A DNA stretch of 64,000 bases from JBBREP01 sp963716525 (GCA_963716525.1 OY970315.1:4278001-4342000), one strand, 5' to 3'. Shown: positions 33,811-43,574, numbered from the stretch's first letter. The notes: generated by a model from the letters alone, not told the origin. Numbers and translations: made by a program.

Positions 33811-34495
33811 GTGAAGCGCATCCTCGTGCTCGTCGTGGTCGTCGTCGCGCTGGGCGGCGTGGGCTTCTGGTACTGGTTCATCCGCGACACCGCGCCGCCG
33901 CCGGCCATGCTCACCACCCGAGGGACCGTGCAGCCCACGAACGGTCCCGACGGCACCTACTCCGTGCAGGCCGGCTCGACCACCTTCGCGGGCTTCCGCA
34001 TCGCCGAGGAGTTCACGGTCGGGCACCACACGGCGGTGATGCGCACACCCCACGCGACCGGCAGCCTCACGCTGCGCGGCACCCAGGTGAGCGGCGTCAC
34101 CGTCACGGCCGACCTCACGCAGCTGCAGAACGCGGACAGCGCGCCCTCCGGGTGTGCCCGGCCTCAGCGGGCGGATCAAGTCACTCCAGTCGGAAGGTCT
34201 CGAGATCACGAGGTTCCCCGACGCACGCTTCGTGCTCACGTCGCCGATCACCCTGCCCAGCGCACCGAAGGTGGGCGCGGTGGAGAGCGCCGATGCCAAA
34301 GGGAAGCTGACGCTGCACGGCGTCACCAGAAGCGTGACCATTCCGATCAAAGCGCGATGGAACGGTGCCCTGATCGACGTGAACGGCAGCGTGCCGATCC
34401 ACCTCGCCGATTACTCGATCACGGCGCCCTCACGCCCGATCGTGTCGGTGACCGGTGACGGCACGTTGGAGTTCGATCTCACGTTTGCGAAGTAA
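33811..34495 (+). CDS. YceI-family protein with N-terminal membrane anchor, frameshifted
   Basis: YceI domains form lipocalin-like barrels that bind polyisoprenoid-type lipids. Here GTG 33811 (GGGAGGG just upstream) begins a signal-anchor (RILVLVVVVVALGGVGFWYW), then the YceI fold: GTYSVQAGSTTFAGFRIAEE, GSLTLRGTQVSGVTVTADLT and, after a net +1 shift near 34150, GKLTLHGVTRSVTIPIKARW and LADYSITAPSRPIVSVTGDG. Repaired length is about 227 aa. The domain should face the cell exterior. Confidence 0.82.
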
Positions 34496-34564
34496 GCGGC
34501 GTTTGCGCACAGGGGCGGTATGCCCCGTTCGGGTTCCTGTTCGCCGGCATTACGGTGGAGGGTC

Positions 34565-35042
34565 GTGGCCGAACCCCTGTCCCTCTCACAGCAAGCCCTC
34601 GACCGCCTGCGCGTGGAGTTCGAGGAGCGCACCGGGCCTCGGCGCAAGGAGATCACGAACCGCATCGAGGAGGCGCGCGCGACACGGCGATCTCAGCGAG
34701 AACGCCGAGTACCACGCGGCGAAGAACGAGCAGGGCCTCAACGAGGCGCGTATCCGTCAGCTCGAGGACATGCTGCAGCGCGCCGTCGTCGTCGAAGCCG
34801 GTCCCGACGCCGACGCCGCAGCCGCGGGCTGTCTCGTCGAGCTCCGCTACGAGGGCGACGACGACACCACCACCTATTTGATGGGCTCCATCGAGGAGCG
34901 CCACGAGACCTACGACGTGCTCTCGGTGTCGTCACCGCTCGGGCAGGCCCTCAACGGCAAGCAACCGGGCACGAAGGTGTCGTACCAGGGCCCCAAACGC
35001 GAGCTCGTCGTCGAGCTCGTCAGCGTGCGTCCCGCAAGCTGA
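34565..35042 (+). CDS. greA: Transcription elongation factor GreA, frameshifted
   Basis: GreA binds the RNA polymerase secondary channel and stimulates cleavage of backtracked transcripts. Coiled-coil N-terminus (LSLSQQALDRLRVEFEERTG, then EITNRIEEARA), the acidic tip motif HGDLSENAEYHAAKNEQGL with the catalytic Asp-Glu, and the C-terminal FKBP-like domain are all present. One indel near 34680 just before the HGDLSENAEY motif breaks the frame. GTG start at 34565. Being a near-universal gene, its breakage argues for sequence error. The 3' end overlaps hyuB by 23 bp, convergent. Confidence 0.92.
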
Positions 35043-36648
35043 GCGCCGTCGCGCTGGGACCGTATCCGCCGCCACCGGGCGTGAGGATGCGGAACACATC
35101 GCCAGGCGCGCCTCGCACGGTGATCTTGTCGCCGAGCGCGACGGCGCGCGACTCGTCGCCGCCGGGCAGCAACCAGTTCTCTCCGGGTTCGCCGGCGGCA
35201 CCGCCCGCCAGACCCGGTGGCGCGCTCACACGGCGCTCGGTCACGAGCGACACCGTCGCGGGAACGAGCAACTCGTACTCCTTCACGATGCCGTCGCCGC
35301 CCGGCGCCGCACCGGCGCCGCCGCTCCCCCGCCGCAGCGTGTAGCGCCGCACGCGCATCGGGTAGGTGCGCTCCAGCGCCTCGACCGGCGTGTCACGCGT
35401 GTTCGTCATCGCGGTGTGCACGCCTGACATGCCCGGACGGGGTCCCGGGCGGCCGCCCTGGCCGCCGCCGATCGTCTCGTAGTACACGAATGCATCCCCG
35501 CTCGCTGTGGGCAGGCACCCCGAGGCACGGTTGCCGTCGCCGCCGACGAGCACGTTGTTCATCGTGCCCTGGCCGGCGGCGCCCACCCGCTCGGGCGCGA
35601 ACCGGGCGAGCGCGCGCAGGCACACGTCGGCGACCCGCTGGCTCACCTCGACGTTGCCGGCCGCCACCGCGACCGGCGGCACCGCCGCTACCAGCGAGCC
35701 GGCCGGCGCGATCACGCGCACCGGCCGCAACGCACCGCCATTCGCGGGAATCGTCGGATCGGTGGCGGCGCGCACGGCGAACGCGACCGAGCTCACAGTG
35801 ACGGCCTCGACCGCGTTGACGTTGCCGGCGCGCTGCTGGTCGGTGCCGGCGAAGTCGAACGTGATGGCCTCGCCGGCCACCGTGACCGTGCACGCGATAC
35901 GGGCCGGTTCGGAACCCGGCCCGGTGGAGTCGAGCACGTCATGCACCTGCTCCGACCCGTCGGGCAGCGCGCGCAACGCCGCTCGCATACGGCGCTCGCC
36001 GTAGTCGACGACCTCGCGCATCACGTCGTGACCGAGCGCGAGCTCGCGGACGCGTTGCACGCCGATGCGATTCGCGCCGGCCTGCGCGGCGAGATCGCCG
36101 CGCCGCTCGGCGGGTGTGCGCGATGCCGCCACGAACACCTCGACGACGTCGGGGCCGAGCAGCACCGGCGGGACGCGTATGCCCTCTTGCTGGATCTCGG
36201 TGGCCTCGGATGACATCGAGCCGGGCGCGATGCCGCCGACGTCGGCGTGGTGAGCGCGGTTCGCGACCCAGCCGATCAGCTCCCCGCCGTCGAGCACCGG
36301 CGCGACGAGCGTGACGTCGTTCAAATGGGTGCCGCCCGCGAACGGATCGTTCAGCACGATCTGATCGCCGTCAGCGGGCACGATGCCTCGGGCGTCGATC
36401 ATGGCGATCGCGGCGCGCACCGAGGCCGGCATGGCGCCCAGATGCACAGGGATGTGCTCGGCCTGCACGAGTAGCTCGCCCGACGCGGTGAAGACCGCGG
36501 CCGAGCAGTCGGCCCGCTCCTTGATGTTCGGGCTGTACGCGGCACGCTGGAGCACCGCGCCCATCTCCTCGGCGACGCCGGTGAGGCGCGCGATCACGAT
36601 CGCGAGATCGGCCGCGTCCATCGCGTGCTCCGCGCCCTCCGCGTTCAT
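35020..36648 (-). CDS. hyuB: Hydantoinase B / 5-oxoprolinase beta-type subunit
   Basis: Subunit of the ATP-dependent hydantoinase/oxoprolinase family, which opens cyclic amides such as hydantoins or 5-oxoproline. The 542-aa protein has VIARLTGVAEEMGAVLQRAA, SPNIKERADCSAAVFTASGE, LNDPFAGGTHLNDVTLVAPV, HHADVGGIAPGSMSS and ETIGGGQGGRPGPRPGMSGV. Its ATG overlaps the hyuA stop (ATGA), consistent with a heteromeric complex. The exact substrate cannot be inferred. Confidence 0.9.
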   Translation of the reverse strand: MNAEGAEHAMDAADLAIVIARLTGVAEEMGAVLQRAAYSPNIKERADCSAAVFTASGELLVQAEHIPVHLGAMPASVRAAIAMIDARGIVPADGDQIVLNDPFAGGTHLNDVTLVAPVLDGGELIGWVANRAHHADVGGIAPGSMSSEATEIQQEGIRVPPVLLGPDVVEVFVAASRTPAERRGDLAAQAGANRIGVQRVRELALGHDVMREVVDYGERRMRAALRALPDGSEQVHDVLDSTGPGSEPARIACTVTVAGEAITFDFAGTDQQRAGNVNAVEAVTVSSVAFAVRAATDPTIPANGGALRPVRVIAPAGSLVAAVPPVAVAAGNVEVSQRVADVCLRALARFAPERVGAAGQGTMNNVLVGGDGNRASGCLPTASGDAFVYYETIGGGQGGRPGPRPGMSGVHTAMTNTRDTPVEALERTYPMRVRRYTLRRGSGGAGAAPGGDGIVKEYELLVPATVSLVTERRVSAPPGLAGGAAGEPGENWLLPGGDESRAVALGDKITVRGAPGDVFRILTPGGGGYGPSATALSLRDAR

Positions 36649-38406
36649 CGGGCACCGTTCGACAGCATGTACGCGCCGAACGGCCCGACCGCGGCGCGCC
36701 AGCCCGCCGGGACCCAGATCGTGCAGTCGGGCTCGGCGACCACCGCCGGCCCGGTGGCGGCGCGCCGATGGGGCGGCGGCAGCGCGTCGACACTGCTCGG
36801 CGCCGGCCCGGTGGCGCGGGCGCGCACGGCGACGACCTCGACCGGCGCGCCGTCCCGCCGGTAGCCGTTGCGCGCCTCGTGCTCGGCAGGGAACCCGTCG
36901 ACCGAAGCCACCGTGAGCTCGTGGCTCTGACCCAGGTAGCGGCAGTCGTACGCGAGCTCGACCGACGCGTGGTCGAGCAGCGCCGCGGCACGGCCCCGGG
37001 CTTCGGCCGCGACCGCGCCAACCGGGCGAGCGCCGACGGACACGACCACCTCGCGCCGCTCGGGCGAGGCCAGCAACCCGACCGCGCTGAACACGCCGGC
37101 GCGCGGTGGCACGATCACCGTCGCGATGCCGAGCTGCTCGGCGACCGCGCAGGCGTGCAGCGGACCGGCCCCGCCGAAGGCCACGAGCGCAAGCGCGCGC
37201 GGATCGACGCCCCGCTCCACGGTGACGGCGCGCACCGCCCCGGCCATGTGCGTGTCGACGAGCGCGAGCACGCCGCCGGCCGTCACGCCGGCGCGAGCGA
37301 GCGCGCGCGAGGCCGCGCGGTGGTCGAGCGCGCCGAGCTCGGGCAGCACAGTGCCGTGGGGGATACGGCCCTCCACGAGATCGGCGTCGGTGACGGTGGG
37401 CTCGACGCCGCCGCGCCCGTAACAGGCCGGTCCGGGTACGGCCCCCGCGCTGCGCGGCCCCACGGTGAGCGCGCCGCCCGTGTCGACCGCGGCGATCGAA
37501 CCACCACCGGCGCCGATCGTGTGGATGTCGAGCGCGGGCAGGCGAAGCGGGAGACCTGCGACCCGGCGTCCCGGGGCGGGCTCGGGCATACCGTCGCGGA
37601 GCAGGCACACGTCGGTGCTCGTACCGCCCATGTCGAAGGCCACGGCCGTGTCGAAGCCGCACGCCGCCGCGATCGCCGCCGCGGCCCGGGCACCGCCGGC
37701 CGGGCCCGAGAGCACGAGCGCGGCAGGGGTCTCGGCGCCGACCGCCACCGGCACGAGACCACCGGCGCTCGTCATCACCAGGACGCGCGGCGCCGTGCCG
37801 TCGAGGTCGAGCAGGTAGCTGCGCAGCGCGGGCCGCAGGTATGCGTTCGCGACGGTGGTCACGGTGCGCTCGTACTCACGCATCTCCGGTGCGACCTCGT
37901 GCGAGCACGTCACGTCGAAACCGAGCGCGCGGTAGTGCGCGCCGGCCGCCTGCTCATGGGCGCTGTGGAGATCGGCGTGCAGGAACGCGACCCGCGACCG
38001 CCTCCGTGCCGTCGGGGAGCTCGGGCAGCGTTGCGGCGTCGAGCGCCACAAGCACGGTGCCGTCGGCAGCCATCCGCTCGTGTGCCTCGCAGCGCGCGTC
38101 GCGCGACACGAGCGGTTCGGGCCGGTCGGCGAACGGGTCGTAGAGCGCGGGCCGCACCTGGCGCGCGATCTCGATGACGTCGGCGAAGCCCTCGGTGGTC
38201 ACGAGCGCGACGCGCGCACCGCGGCGCTCGAGCAGCGCGTTCGTGGCGACGGTGGTGCCGTGCGCGAGCTCGTCGATCTTCAGGCCGTCGATCGCATGGC
38301 GCAGCGCCGCGGCGGGGTCGGCCGGCGTCGACGGCACCTTGCGGATCGTGCCGTCGCTAGCAACGAGGTCGGTGAACGTTCCACCCGTATCCACCGCCAC
38401 CCGCAC
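36645..38406 (-). CDS. hyuA: Hydantoinase A / 5-oxoprolinase alpha-type subunit, frameshifted
   Basis: ATP-binding subunit of the hydantoinase/oxoprolinase family, partner of the overlapping hyuB. Actin-like phosphate loops VAVDTGGTFTDLVASDG at the N-terminus and AFDMGGTSTDVCLLRDG in the second half, plus ALVAFGGAGPLHACAVAEQL near the end. A net +1 shift near 37995 (GCGGTCGCGGGTCGC) separates the first 137 residues. Length after repair is about 586 aa, below the roughly 700 typical of this family. Start GTG 38406. Confidence 0.86.
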
Positions 38407-38438
38407 ACGCGCGACGCTACGCGTCGCGGCACACACCG

Positions 38439-38954
38439 CTAGGCGGTTCGCGCGGCCTCTTCGGGCTGGGTCGGTGTGGCCTGCAGGAGGTAGCCGCGGG
38501 AGCGGATCGTGCGCACCTCGAGGCCCACGCGCGCGGCGCGCCGGCGCAGGCGCAGCATGTGCACGTCGAGCGCGTTGCGGCTCGGCGAACCGTCCGGCCA
38601 CGCCCGGTCGGAGAGCACGAGCCGTCCGACCACCGCGCCGAACTTGTCGACGAGCGCAGAGGCGAGATCGCGCTCCACCGGCGAGAGCCCGATCCACTGC
38701 GAGCGGAAGCGGAGCACGCCCGCTTCGTCGAGGGTCGGCCGCACCGCGTGCTCGGTGGCGCGCACCGTGACGGCGCGGCGGCGAGCCTCGAGGTCGGCGT
38801 CGCTCGCCGGGAGGCGGATCCAGTCTTCGAGACAATCGGGTGACACCGGCGCGTCGATACCGTCGTCGAGCAGCAGCAGGCGGGGCTCCCCCTTGGCCCG
38901 CAGCTCCTCCACCACGGCCCGCTCCGATGGCCAGCGGACCAGCTGCACATCCAT
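38439..38954 (-). CDS. Orphan winged-helix regulator with degenerate receiver-like N-terminus
   Basis: A 171-aa protein whose C-terminal half is an OmpR/PhoB winged helix (WIGLSPVERDLASALVDKFG, then SRNALDVHMLRLRRRAARVG and EVRTIRSRGYLL, the recognition helix and wing). The first 60 residues have receiver-like strands (PRLLLLDDGIDAP) but are too short for a full receiver domain and show no phospho-Asp context. No kinase is adjacent. It is divergent from leuC, with 208 bp between, so it might regulate leuCD; that is inference. Confidence 0.75.
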   Translation of the reverse strand: MDVQLVRWPSERAVVEELRAKGEPRLLLLDDGIDAPVSPDCLEDWIRLPASDADLEARRRAVTVRATEHAVRPTLDEAGVLRFRSQWIGLSPVERDLASALVDKFGAVVGRLVLSDRAWPDGSPSRNALDVHMLRLRRRAARVGLEVRTIRSRGYLLQATPTQPEEAARTA

Positions 38955-39104
38955 CGGCGACGACGGTACCGACCCATTGTTTCCGAACCATTACGGACCG
39001 GTGTACGACGAGGGGTATTCCGGTTCCGCCCCTCCAGCCGTGCGGAGCCATACTCGATGCGCGCGACTGCGGCACTCCCGGCCGCATCCCCGAGCGCGTA
39101 CGGC

Positions 39105-39164
39105 ACGAGCAACGACACGAGCAACGACACAAGCAACGACACCAGGAACGACACGAGGAACCAT
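39105..39164 (+). repeat. 12-bp tandem repeat running into the leuC start
   Basis: Five head-to-tail units of ACGAGCAACGAC with drift (ACAAGCAACGAC, ACCAGGAACGAC, ACGAGGAACCAT). The last unit contains the Shine-Dalgarno-like GAGGA and the A and T of the leuC ATG, so the ribosome-binding site is itself part of the repeat. Confidence 0.85.
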
Positions 39165-40554
39165 GCCCAGCACGCTGTCGGAGAAGATCTGGGAGCGCCA
39201 CGTGGTCCGGCGCGCTGCCAACGAGCCCGATCTCGTCTACGTCGACCTGCACCTCGTGCACGAGGTCACCTCGCCACAGGCGTTCGACGGGCTGCGGCTC
39301 GCCGGCCGGCGGGTCCACCGTCCCGACCTCACCGTCGCCACCATGGACCACAACGTCCCCACGAACCTCAGCGAGCCGATCGAGCCGATCTCGAGCCAGC
39401 AGATGTCGACGCTCGCCGCGAACTGCGAGGAGTTCGGGATCCGCCTCTACGGCATGGGCGATCCGGGCCAGGGCATCGTGCACGTGATCGGGCCGGAGCA
39501 GGGCCTCACCCAGCCGGGCATGACGATCGTCTGCGGTGACTCCCACACGTCCACCCACGGTGCGTTCGGTGCGCTCGCGTTCGGCATCGGCACGAGCGAG
39601 GTGGAGCACGTACTCGCCACCCAGGCGCTGCCGCAGCAATGCCCCGGCACCATGGCGGTCACGCTCGAGGGCAGCACGCCACCGGGCGTCACCGCGAAGG
39701 ACATCGTGCTCGCAGTGATCGCGTGGATCGGAACGGGCGGCGGCATCGGCTCGGTGATCGAGTACCGCGGCGCCGCGATCGAAGGCCTCTCCATGGAGGG
39801 CCGCATGACGGTGTGCAACATGTCGATCGAGGCGGGCGCCCGGGCCGGTCTCGTGGCCCCCGACGACACGACCTTCGCCTACCTGGAAGGCCGGCCGTTC
39901 GCGCCCACCGGCGGCGCGTGGGAGCGGGCGCTCGACGACTGGCGCACGCTGCCCACCGACGACGGCGCCGCATTCGACAAGGAGGTCGTGATCGACGCGG
40001 CCTCGCTGCGCCCGCACGTGTCGTGGGGCACGAACCCCGGTCAGACGATCTCGATCGACGACGTGGTGCCGTCACCCGACGAGGCGCTCGACGCCAACGC
40101 GCGCGACGCCATCGAGCGAGCGTTGCGATATATGGGGCTGAAGGCCGGCACCCCGATTCGCAACGTCGCCGTCGACACGGTGTTCATCGGCTCGTGCACG
40201 AACTCGCGCATCGAGGACCTGCGAGCCGCTGCCGCCGTGGTGCGCGGCCGCACCGTGCACGCCGGCGTGCGCACGCTCGTGGTGCCGGGCTCGCACGCGG
40301 TGAAGGTGCAGGCCGAGACGGAGGGGCTCGACGAGGTGTTCCGCGCCGCCGGCTTCGACTGGCGCGAGCCGGGATGCTCGATGTGCCTGGCGATGAACAA
40401 CGACAAGCTGTCGCCGGGCGAGCGCTGCGCGTCGACGAGCAACCGGAACTTCGAGGGGCGCCAGGGCAAAGGCGGGCGCACCCATCTCGTGTCACCCGAG
40501 GTGGCCGCGGCGACCGCGATCGCCGGCCACTTCACCACCCCGGCCGACCTGTAA
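39163..40554 (+). CDS. leuC: 3-isopropylmalate dehydratase large subunit
   Basis: Aconitase-family [4Fe-4S] enzyme isomerising 2- to 3-isopropylmalate with LeuD. The 463-aa protein has TVATMDHNVPT, VCGDSHTSTHGAFGALAFGI, FIGSCTNSRIEDLRAAAAVV and EPGCSMCLAMNNDKLSPGER, which carry the three cluster Cys, and ends SNRNFEGRQGKGGRTHLVSP. ATG 39163 with GAGGA upstream. Followed 26 bp later by leuD. I found no leader-peptide attenuator before it, unlike leuA and leuB. Confidence 0.96.
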   Translation: MPSTLSEKIWERHVVRRAANEPDLVYVDLHLVHEVTSPQAFDGLRLAGRRVHRPDLTVATMDHNVPTNLSEPIEPISSQQMSTLAANCEEFGIRLYGMGDPGQGIVHVIGPEQGLTQPGMTIVCGDSHTSTHGAFGALAFGIGTSEVEHVLATQALPQQCPGTMAVTLEGSTPPGVTAKDIVLAVIAWIGTGGGIGSVIEYRGAAIEGLSMEGRMTVCNMSIEAGARAGLVAPDDTTFAYLEGRPFAPTGGAWERALDDWRTLPTDDGAAFDKEVVIDAASLRPHVSWGTNPGQTISIDDVVPSPDEALDANARDAIERALRYMGLKAGTPIRNVAVDTVFIGSCTNSRIEDLRAAAAVVRGRTVHAGVRTLVVPGSHAVKVQAETEGLDEVFRAAGFDWREPGCSMCLAMNNDKLSPGERCASTSNRNFEGRQGKGGRTHLVSPEVAAATAIAGHFTTPADL

Positions 40555-40580
40555 GCGCGTCGTAGAGGAGCAGTGAACCG

Positions 40581-41178
40581 ATGCAGCGTGTGCGCGTGAT
40601 CACGGGGCGCGGGGTGCCGCTGCGGCGGTCCGACGTCGACACCGACCAGATCATCCCGAGCGACTGGCTGAAGCGCATCGAGCGCACCGGATTCGGCGAG
40701 GGCCTGTTCAGCGAATGGCGCGAGTCGTCGGACTTCGTGCTGAACCAGGACCGCTACAAGGGCGCCAACGTGCTCGTCGCCGGGCCCAACTTCGGCACCG
40801 GTTCGAGCCGCGAGCACGCGGTGTGGGCGCTGCAGGACTACGGGTTCGCCGCGGTGCTGTCCTCGCGTTTCGCCGACATCTTCCGCAACAACTCCACGAA
40901 GACCGGGTTGCTCACCATCACGGTCGACCAGGCGGTGATCGAACGGCTCTGGGAGCTGCTCGACGACGAGCCCCGCACCGAGATCGTGATCGACGTGGAA
41001 GCCCGGCGCGTTCGCGGTGCCGTCGGCCGGCATCGACGAGCCGTTCCCGCTCGACGACTTCACGCAGTACCGCTTCCTCGAAGGTCTCGACGACATCGGC
41101 CTCACGCTCCGCCACGAACCCGACATCGAGTCCTACGAGTCGACGCGCCCCAACTGGATGCCGAGCATCCCTACTTGA
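40581..41178 (+). CDS. leuD: 3-isopropylmalate dehydratase small subunit, frameshifted
   Basis: Swivelling-domain subunit that completes the LeuCD active site. SDVDTDQIIPSDWLKRIERT, GPNFGTGSSREHAVWALQDY, SRFADIFRNNSTKTGLL are the family signatures. A net +1 shift near 41005 (GAAGCCCGGCGCG) switches to the frame with FAVPSAGIDEPFPLDDFTQY and stop at 41178; repaired length is about 198 aa, as expected. Confidence 0.93.
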
Positions 41179-41187
41179 TCCTTCGCC

Positions 41188-41241
41188 GTCTCGGTGCAAC
41201 ACGCCCCCAGGGCCGCAGGGCCGGGGCTGCTGCACCGAGAC
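41188..41241. terminator. Convergent terminator between leuD and methyltransferase gene
   Basis: Perfect 11-bp arms GTCTCGGTGCA and TGCACCGAGAC enclose a second GC-rich stem-loop (GCCCC...GGGGC). It fills the gap between the converging stops at 41178 and 41245. There is no long T tract. Confidence 0.75.
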
Positions 41242-41244
41242 GCA

Positions 41245-41886
41245 TCATGCGGGCTTGCGGCCGTACAGCAGCGCGAGCTCTCTCCAGCGCCAGAGGTTGT
41301 CCACCTGCTCGAAGCCGAGGTCGCGCAGCCACTGCAGCTGCACGTCGAGGCGCACGAGCTGGTTCGACGGGTCGTCGTCCTCGGGCCGTGTGCCGAGGGC
41401 GGCGAGGAAGTCGAGATGCAACTCGGCCGTCGGTGAGTCGACGTGCTCGAGATTCACGAACGTGCCGCCCGGCGCGAGCAGCCCGAGCACCTCGCCGTAG
41501 AGCGCGCGCTGGCGCTCGGGTGCACAGTGATGGATCGCGAAGCTCGACACCACGAGGTCGAACGACCCGAGCGATGCCGGAAACGGCTCGTCGAGGTTGT
41601 GGTCGACGAGCTCGACGCGCGCGTGGCCGGCGAAGCGCTGCTGGAAGCGCGCCTGCATCTGACGGTTGAAGTCGAGCCCGACGCCGCCGGCCTCCGGATG
41701 CGCTTCGAGCACGCTCGCAAGGGTGCAGCCGTCGCCGGTGCCGAGATCGAGCACCCGACCGACCCGCTCCGGGAGCACTTCGAGCAGCACCTGCTGACCC
41801 TCGGCGCGGTGCGGGATCGTGTGGCGATGGCCGAGATACCGCTCGGCCCACTCGTCGCCCACCCAGCGATTCGTGGACGCGCTCAC
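41245..41886 (-). CDS. Class I SAM-dependent methyltransferase
   Basis: A 213-aa methyltransferase: motif I VGRVLDLGTGDGCTLASVLE, acidic residue in GGVGLDFN, motif around FDLVVSSFAIHHCAPERQRA and LLAPGGTFVNLEHVDSP. The substrate is unknown; the IHHC region recalls small-molecule O- or C-methyltransferases. GTG 41886 overlaps the leuA stop (GTGA), so it is translated with leuA and would come under the same attenuator. Confidence 0.85.
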   Translation of the reverse strand: MSASTNRWVGDEWAERYLGHRHTIPHRAEGQQVLLEVLPERVGRVLDLGTGDGCTLASVLEAHPEAGGVGLDFNRQMQARFQQRFAGHARVELVDHNLDEPFPASLGSFDLVVSSFAIHHCAPERQRALYGEVLGLLAPGGTFVNLEHVDSPTAELHLDFLAALGTRPEDDDPSNQLVRLDVQLQWLRDLGFEQVDNLWRWRELALLYGRKPA

Positions 41887-43424
41887 GGAGTGGATTCGAC
41901 CTCGCGGGCCGCCGTGCCGCGCAGGCGCACCACCTTGTTGACCGCGGCGAGGTAGGCGCGAGCCGACGCCTCGACCACGTCGGTGGCGACGCCGCGCCCG
42001 GTGACCTTGCGACCCTCGGCCCGCACGGACACCACCACCGCGCCGAGCGCGTCGGAGCCTCCGGTGACCGACTGCACCTGGAAGTCCACGAGCTCGGCCT
42101 CGACGCCGCTCGCCTTGGCGATCGCGGCAACGGCCGCGTCGACCATGCCGTCGCCGGTGCCGGTCTCCTCGCGCTTGCCGCCCTCGGCGTCGTGAAGGAC
42201 CACGCGTGCCATCGGCTTGCCGACGGTGCCGCCGCGGAGGTCGAGCTCGGCGATCGCGTAGCGGTGCACCGCGCCGGTGCCGAGCTCCTCGGCGATGATC
42301 GCCTCGAGATCGGCCTCGGTGATGTCGACCTTCCGGTCGGCCAGCTCCTTGAAGCGCGTGAACGCACCGTTCAGGGCGTCGCCCTGCACCTTGATGCCCA
42401 TCTTCGCGAGCGTGTCGGCGAAGGCGTGCCGGCCGCTGTGCTTGCCGAGTACGATCTGCGCGGCTTCCTGGCCGACCGTCGCGGCGTCGATGATCTCGTA
42501 GGTCTCGCGGTCGGAGAGCACACCGTGCTGGTGGATGCCGCTTTCGTGCGCGAACGCGTTGCGGCCGACCACGGCCTTGTTGTACTGCACCGCGTAGCCC
42601 GTGAGGCGCGACACCAGGCGCGATGTGCGCGCGAGCTCCTCGGTGCGAATCCCCGTGCTGAGGCCGTCGAAGTAGTCGGCGCGCGTGGCGATGGCCATCA
42701 CCACCTCTTCGAGCGCCGCGTTGCCGGCGCGCTCGCCCAGACCGTTGATCGCACACTCGATCTGGCGCGCGCCGCTCGTGACGCCGGCGAGCGAGTTCGC
42801 GACGGCCATGCCGAGATCGTTGTGGCAGTGCGTCGATACGACGTAGTCGCCCCGCACGTGCTCGATCACGTAGGCGATCAAGCGGCCGTAGTCGTCGGGC
42901 ACGGCAAAGCCGACCGTGTCGGGGATGTTCAGCGTGGTGGCGCCGTTGTCGACGGCGATCTGGCACACCTCGCACATGAAGTCGGGGTCGGAGCGGTAGC
43001 CGTCCTCGGGCGAGAACTCCACGTCGCCCACGTAGCTCTTCGCCCGGGCGACGCCCGCGGCCGCTTCGGCCTTCACCTGGTCGGGCGTCATCCGCAGCTT
43101 CTTCTGCATGTGGATCTCCGACGTCGCGATGAACACGTGGATCCTCGGCTTCTCCGCGTGTTGCACCGCTTCCCACGCCCGGTCGACGTCCTTGAAGCCG
43201 GTGCGGGACAGCCCGCAGATCACCGGGCCGCGCACGCCCTTGGCGATCGCCTCCACCGACTCGAAGTCGCCGTCGCTCGCGATCGGGAAACCCGCCTCGA
43301 TCACGTCGGCGCCGAGCCGCGCGAGCTGCTCCGCGATCTCGAGCTTCTCGCCGACGTCGAGCGAGATGCCCGGGCTCTGCTCGCCGTCTCGCAGCGTGGT
43401 GTCGAAGATCACGACGTTGTCCAT
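41883..43424 (-). CDS. leuA: 2-isopropylmalate synthase
   Basis: First committed step of leucine synthesis: acetyl-CoA plus 2-oxoisovalerate. The 513-aa protein has FDTTLRDGEQSPGISLDVGE, STHCHNDLGMAVANSLAGV (metal His pair), INGLGERAGNAALEEVVMAI and a complete C-terminal regulatory domain (GTGDGMVDAAVAAIAKASGV, VSVRAEGRKVTGRGVATDVV), so feedback inhibition by leucine is expected. It is of the long LeuA type 1. ATG 43424 with AAGGA upstream; preceded by a Leu-codon leader and terminator. Confidence 0.96.
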   Translation of the reverse strand: MDNVVIFDTTLRDGEQSPGISLDVGEKLEIAEQLARLGADVIEAGFPIASDGDFESVEAIAKGVRGPVICGLSRTGFKDVDRAWEAVQHAEKPRIHVFIATSEIHMQKKLRMTPDQVKAEAAAGVARAKSYVGDVEFSPEDGYRSDPDFMCEVCQIAVDNGATTLNIPDTVGFAVPDDYGRLIAYVIEHVRGDYVVSTHCHNDLGMAVANSLAGVTSGARQIECAINGLGERAGNAALEEVVMAIATRADYFDGLSTGIRTEELARTSRLVSRLTGYAVQYNKAVVGRNAFAHESGIHQHGVLSDRETYEIIDAATVGQEAAQIVLGKHSGRHAFADTLAKMGIKVQGDALNGAFTRFKELADRKVDITEADLEAIIAEELGTGAVHRYAIAELDLRGGTVGKPMARVVLHDAEGGKREETGTGDGMVDAAVAAIAKASGVEAELVDFQVQSVTGGSDALGAVVVSVRAEGRKVTGRGVATDVVEASARAYLAAVNKVVRLRGTAAREVESTP

Positions 43425-43447
43425 GGCAGTTCCTTCGTTCGGGCAAC

Positions 43448-43479
43448 AAAAAACGCTCCGGCCGAAAGGCAGGAGCGTT
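43448..43479 (-). terminator. leuA attenuator terminator
   Basis: Minus strand: AACGCTCC, inner GCC-TTTC-GGC hairpin, GGAGCGTT, then a run of T (TTTTTTG). The T run ends 23 bp before the leuA ATG, and the stem starts 29 bp after the stop of the leader ORF. The same 29-bp spacing is found at leuB. A terminator this close in front of a start codon is diagnostic of attenuation. Confidence 0.9.
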
Positions 43480-43508
43480 GCACCGCGAGCACCGAGAGGC
43501 GCCCGCGG

Positions 43509-43574
43509 CTAGATAAGGAGGAGGCTGTTCAGGTTGCGGGCGACACCGCCACTCGTAGGCACCTCGATCGACAT
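43509..43574 (-). CDS. leuL: leuA leader peptide (Leu-Leu-Leu-Ile)
   Basis: A 21-codon ORF, ATG 43574 to TAG 43509, beginning M-S-I-E-V-P-T and ending N-L-N-S-L-L-L-I-stop (CTG AAC AGC CTC CTC CTT ATC TAG). Three consecutive Leu codons at the end, before a terminator, are the mark of leucine-responsive attenuation. Start is 10 bp after the -10 box, so the mRNA has almost no 5' untranslated region. This is too short to be called by normal gene finders. Confidence 0.88.
   Translation of the reverse strand: MSIEVPTSGGVARNLNSLLLI

Noticed and set aside
31564..34458. Very long plus-strand open frame (964 codons) across ilvE and leuB
   Set aside because: Antisense shadow of ilvE and leuB: Arg/His-rich low-complexity translation with no motifs; only its end overlaps the real YceI gene.
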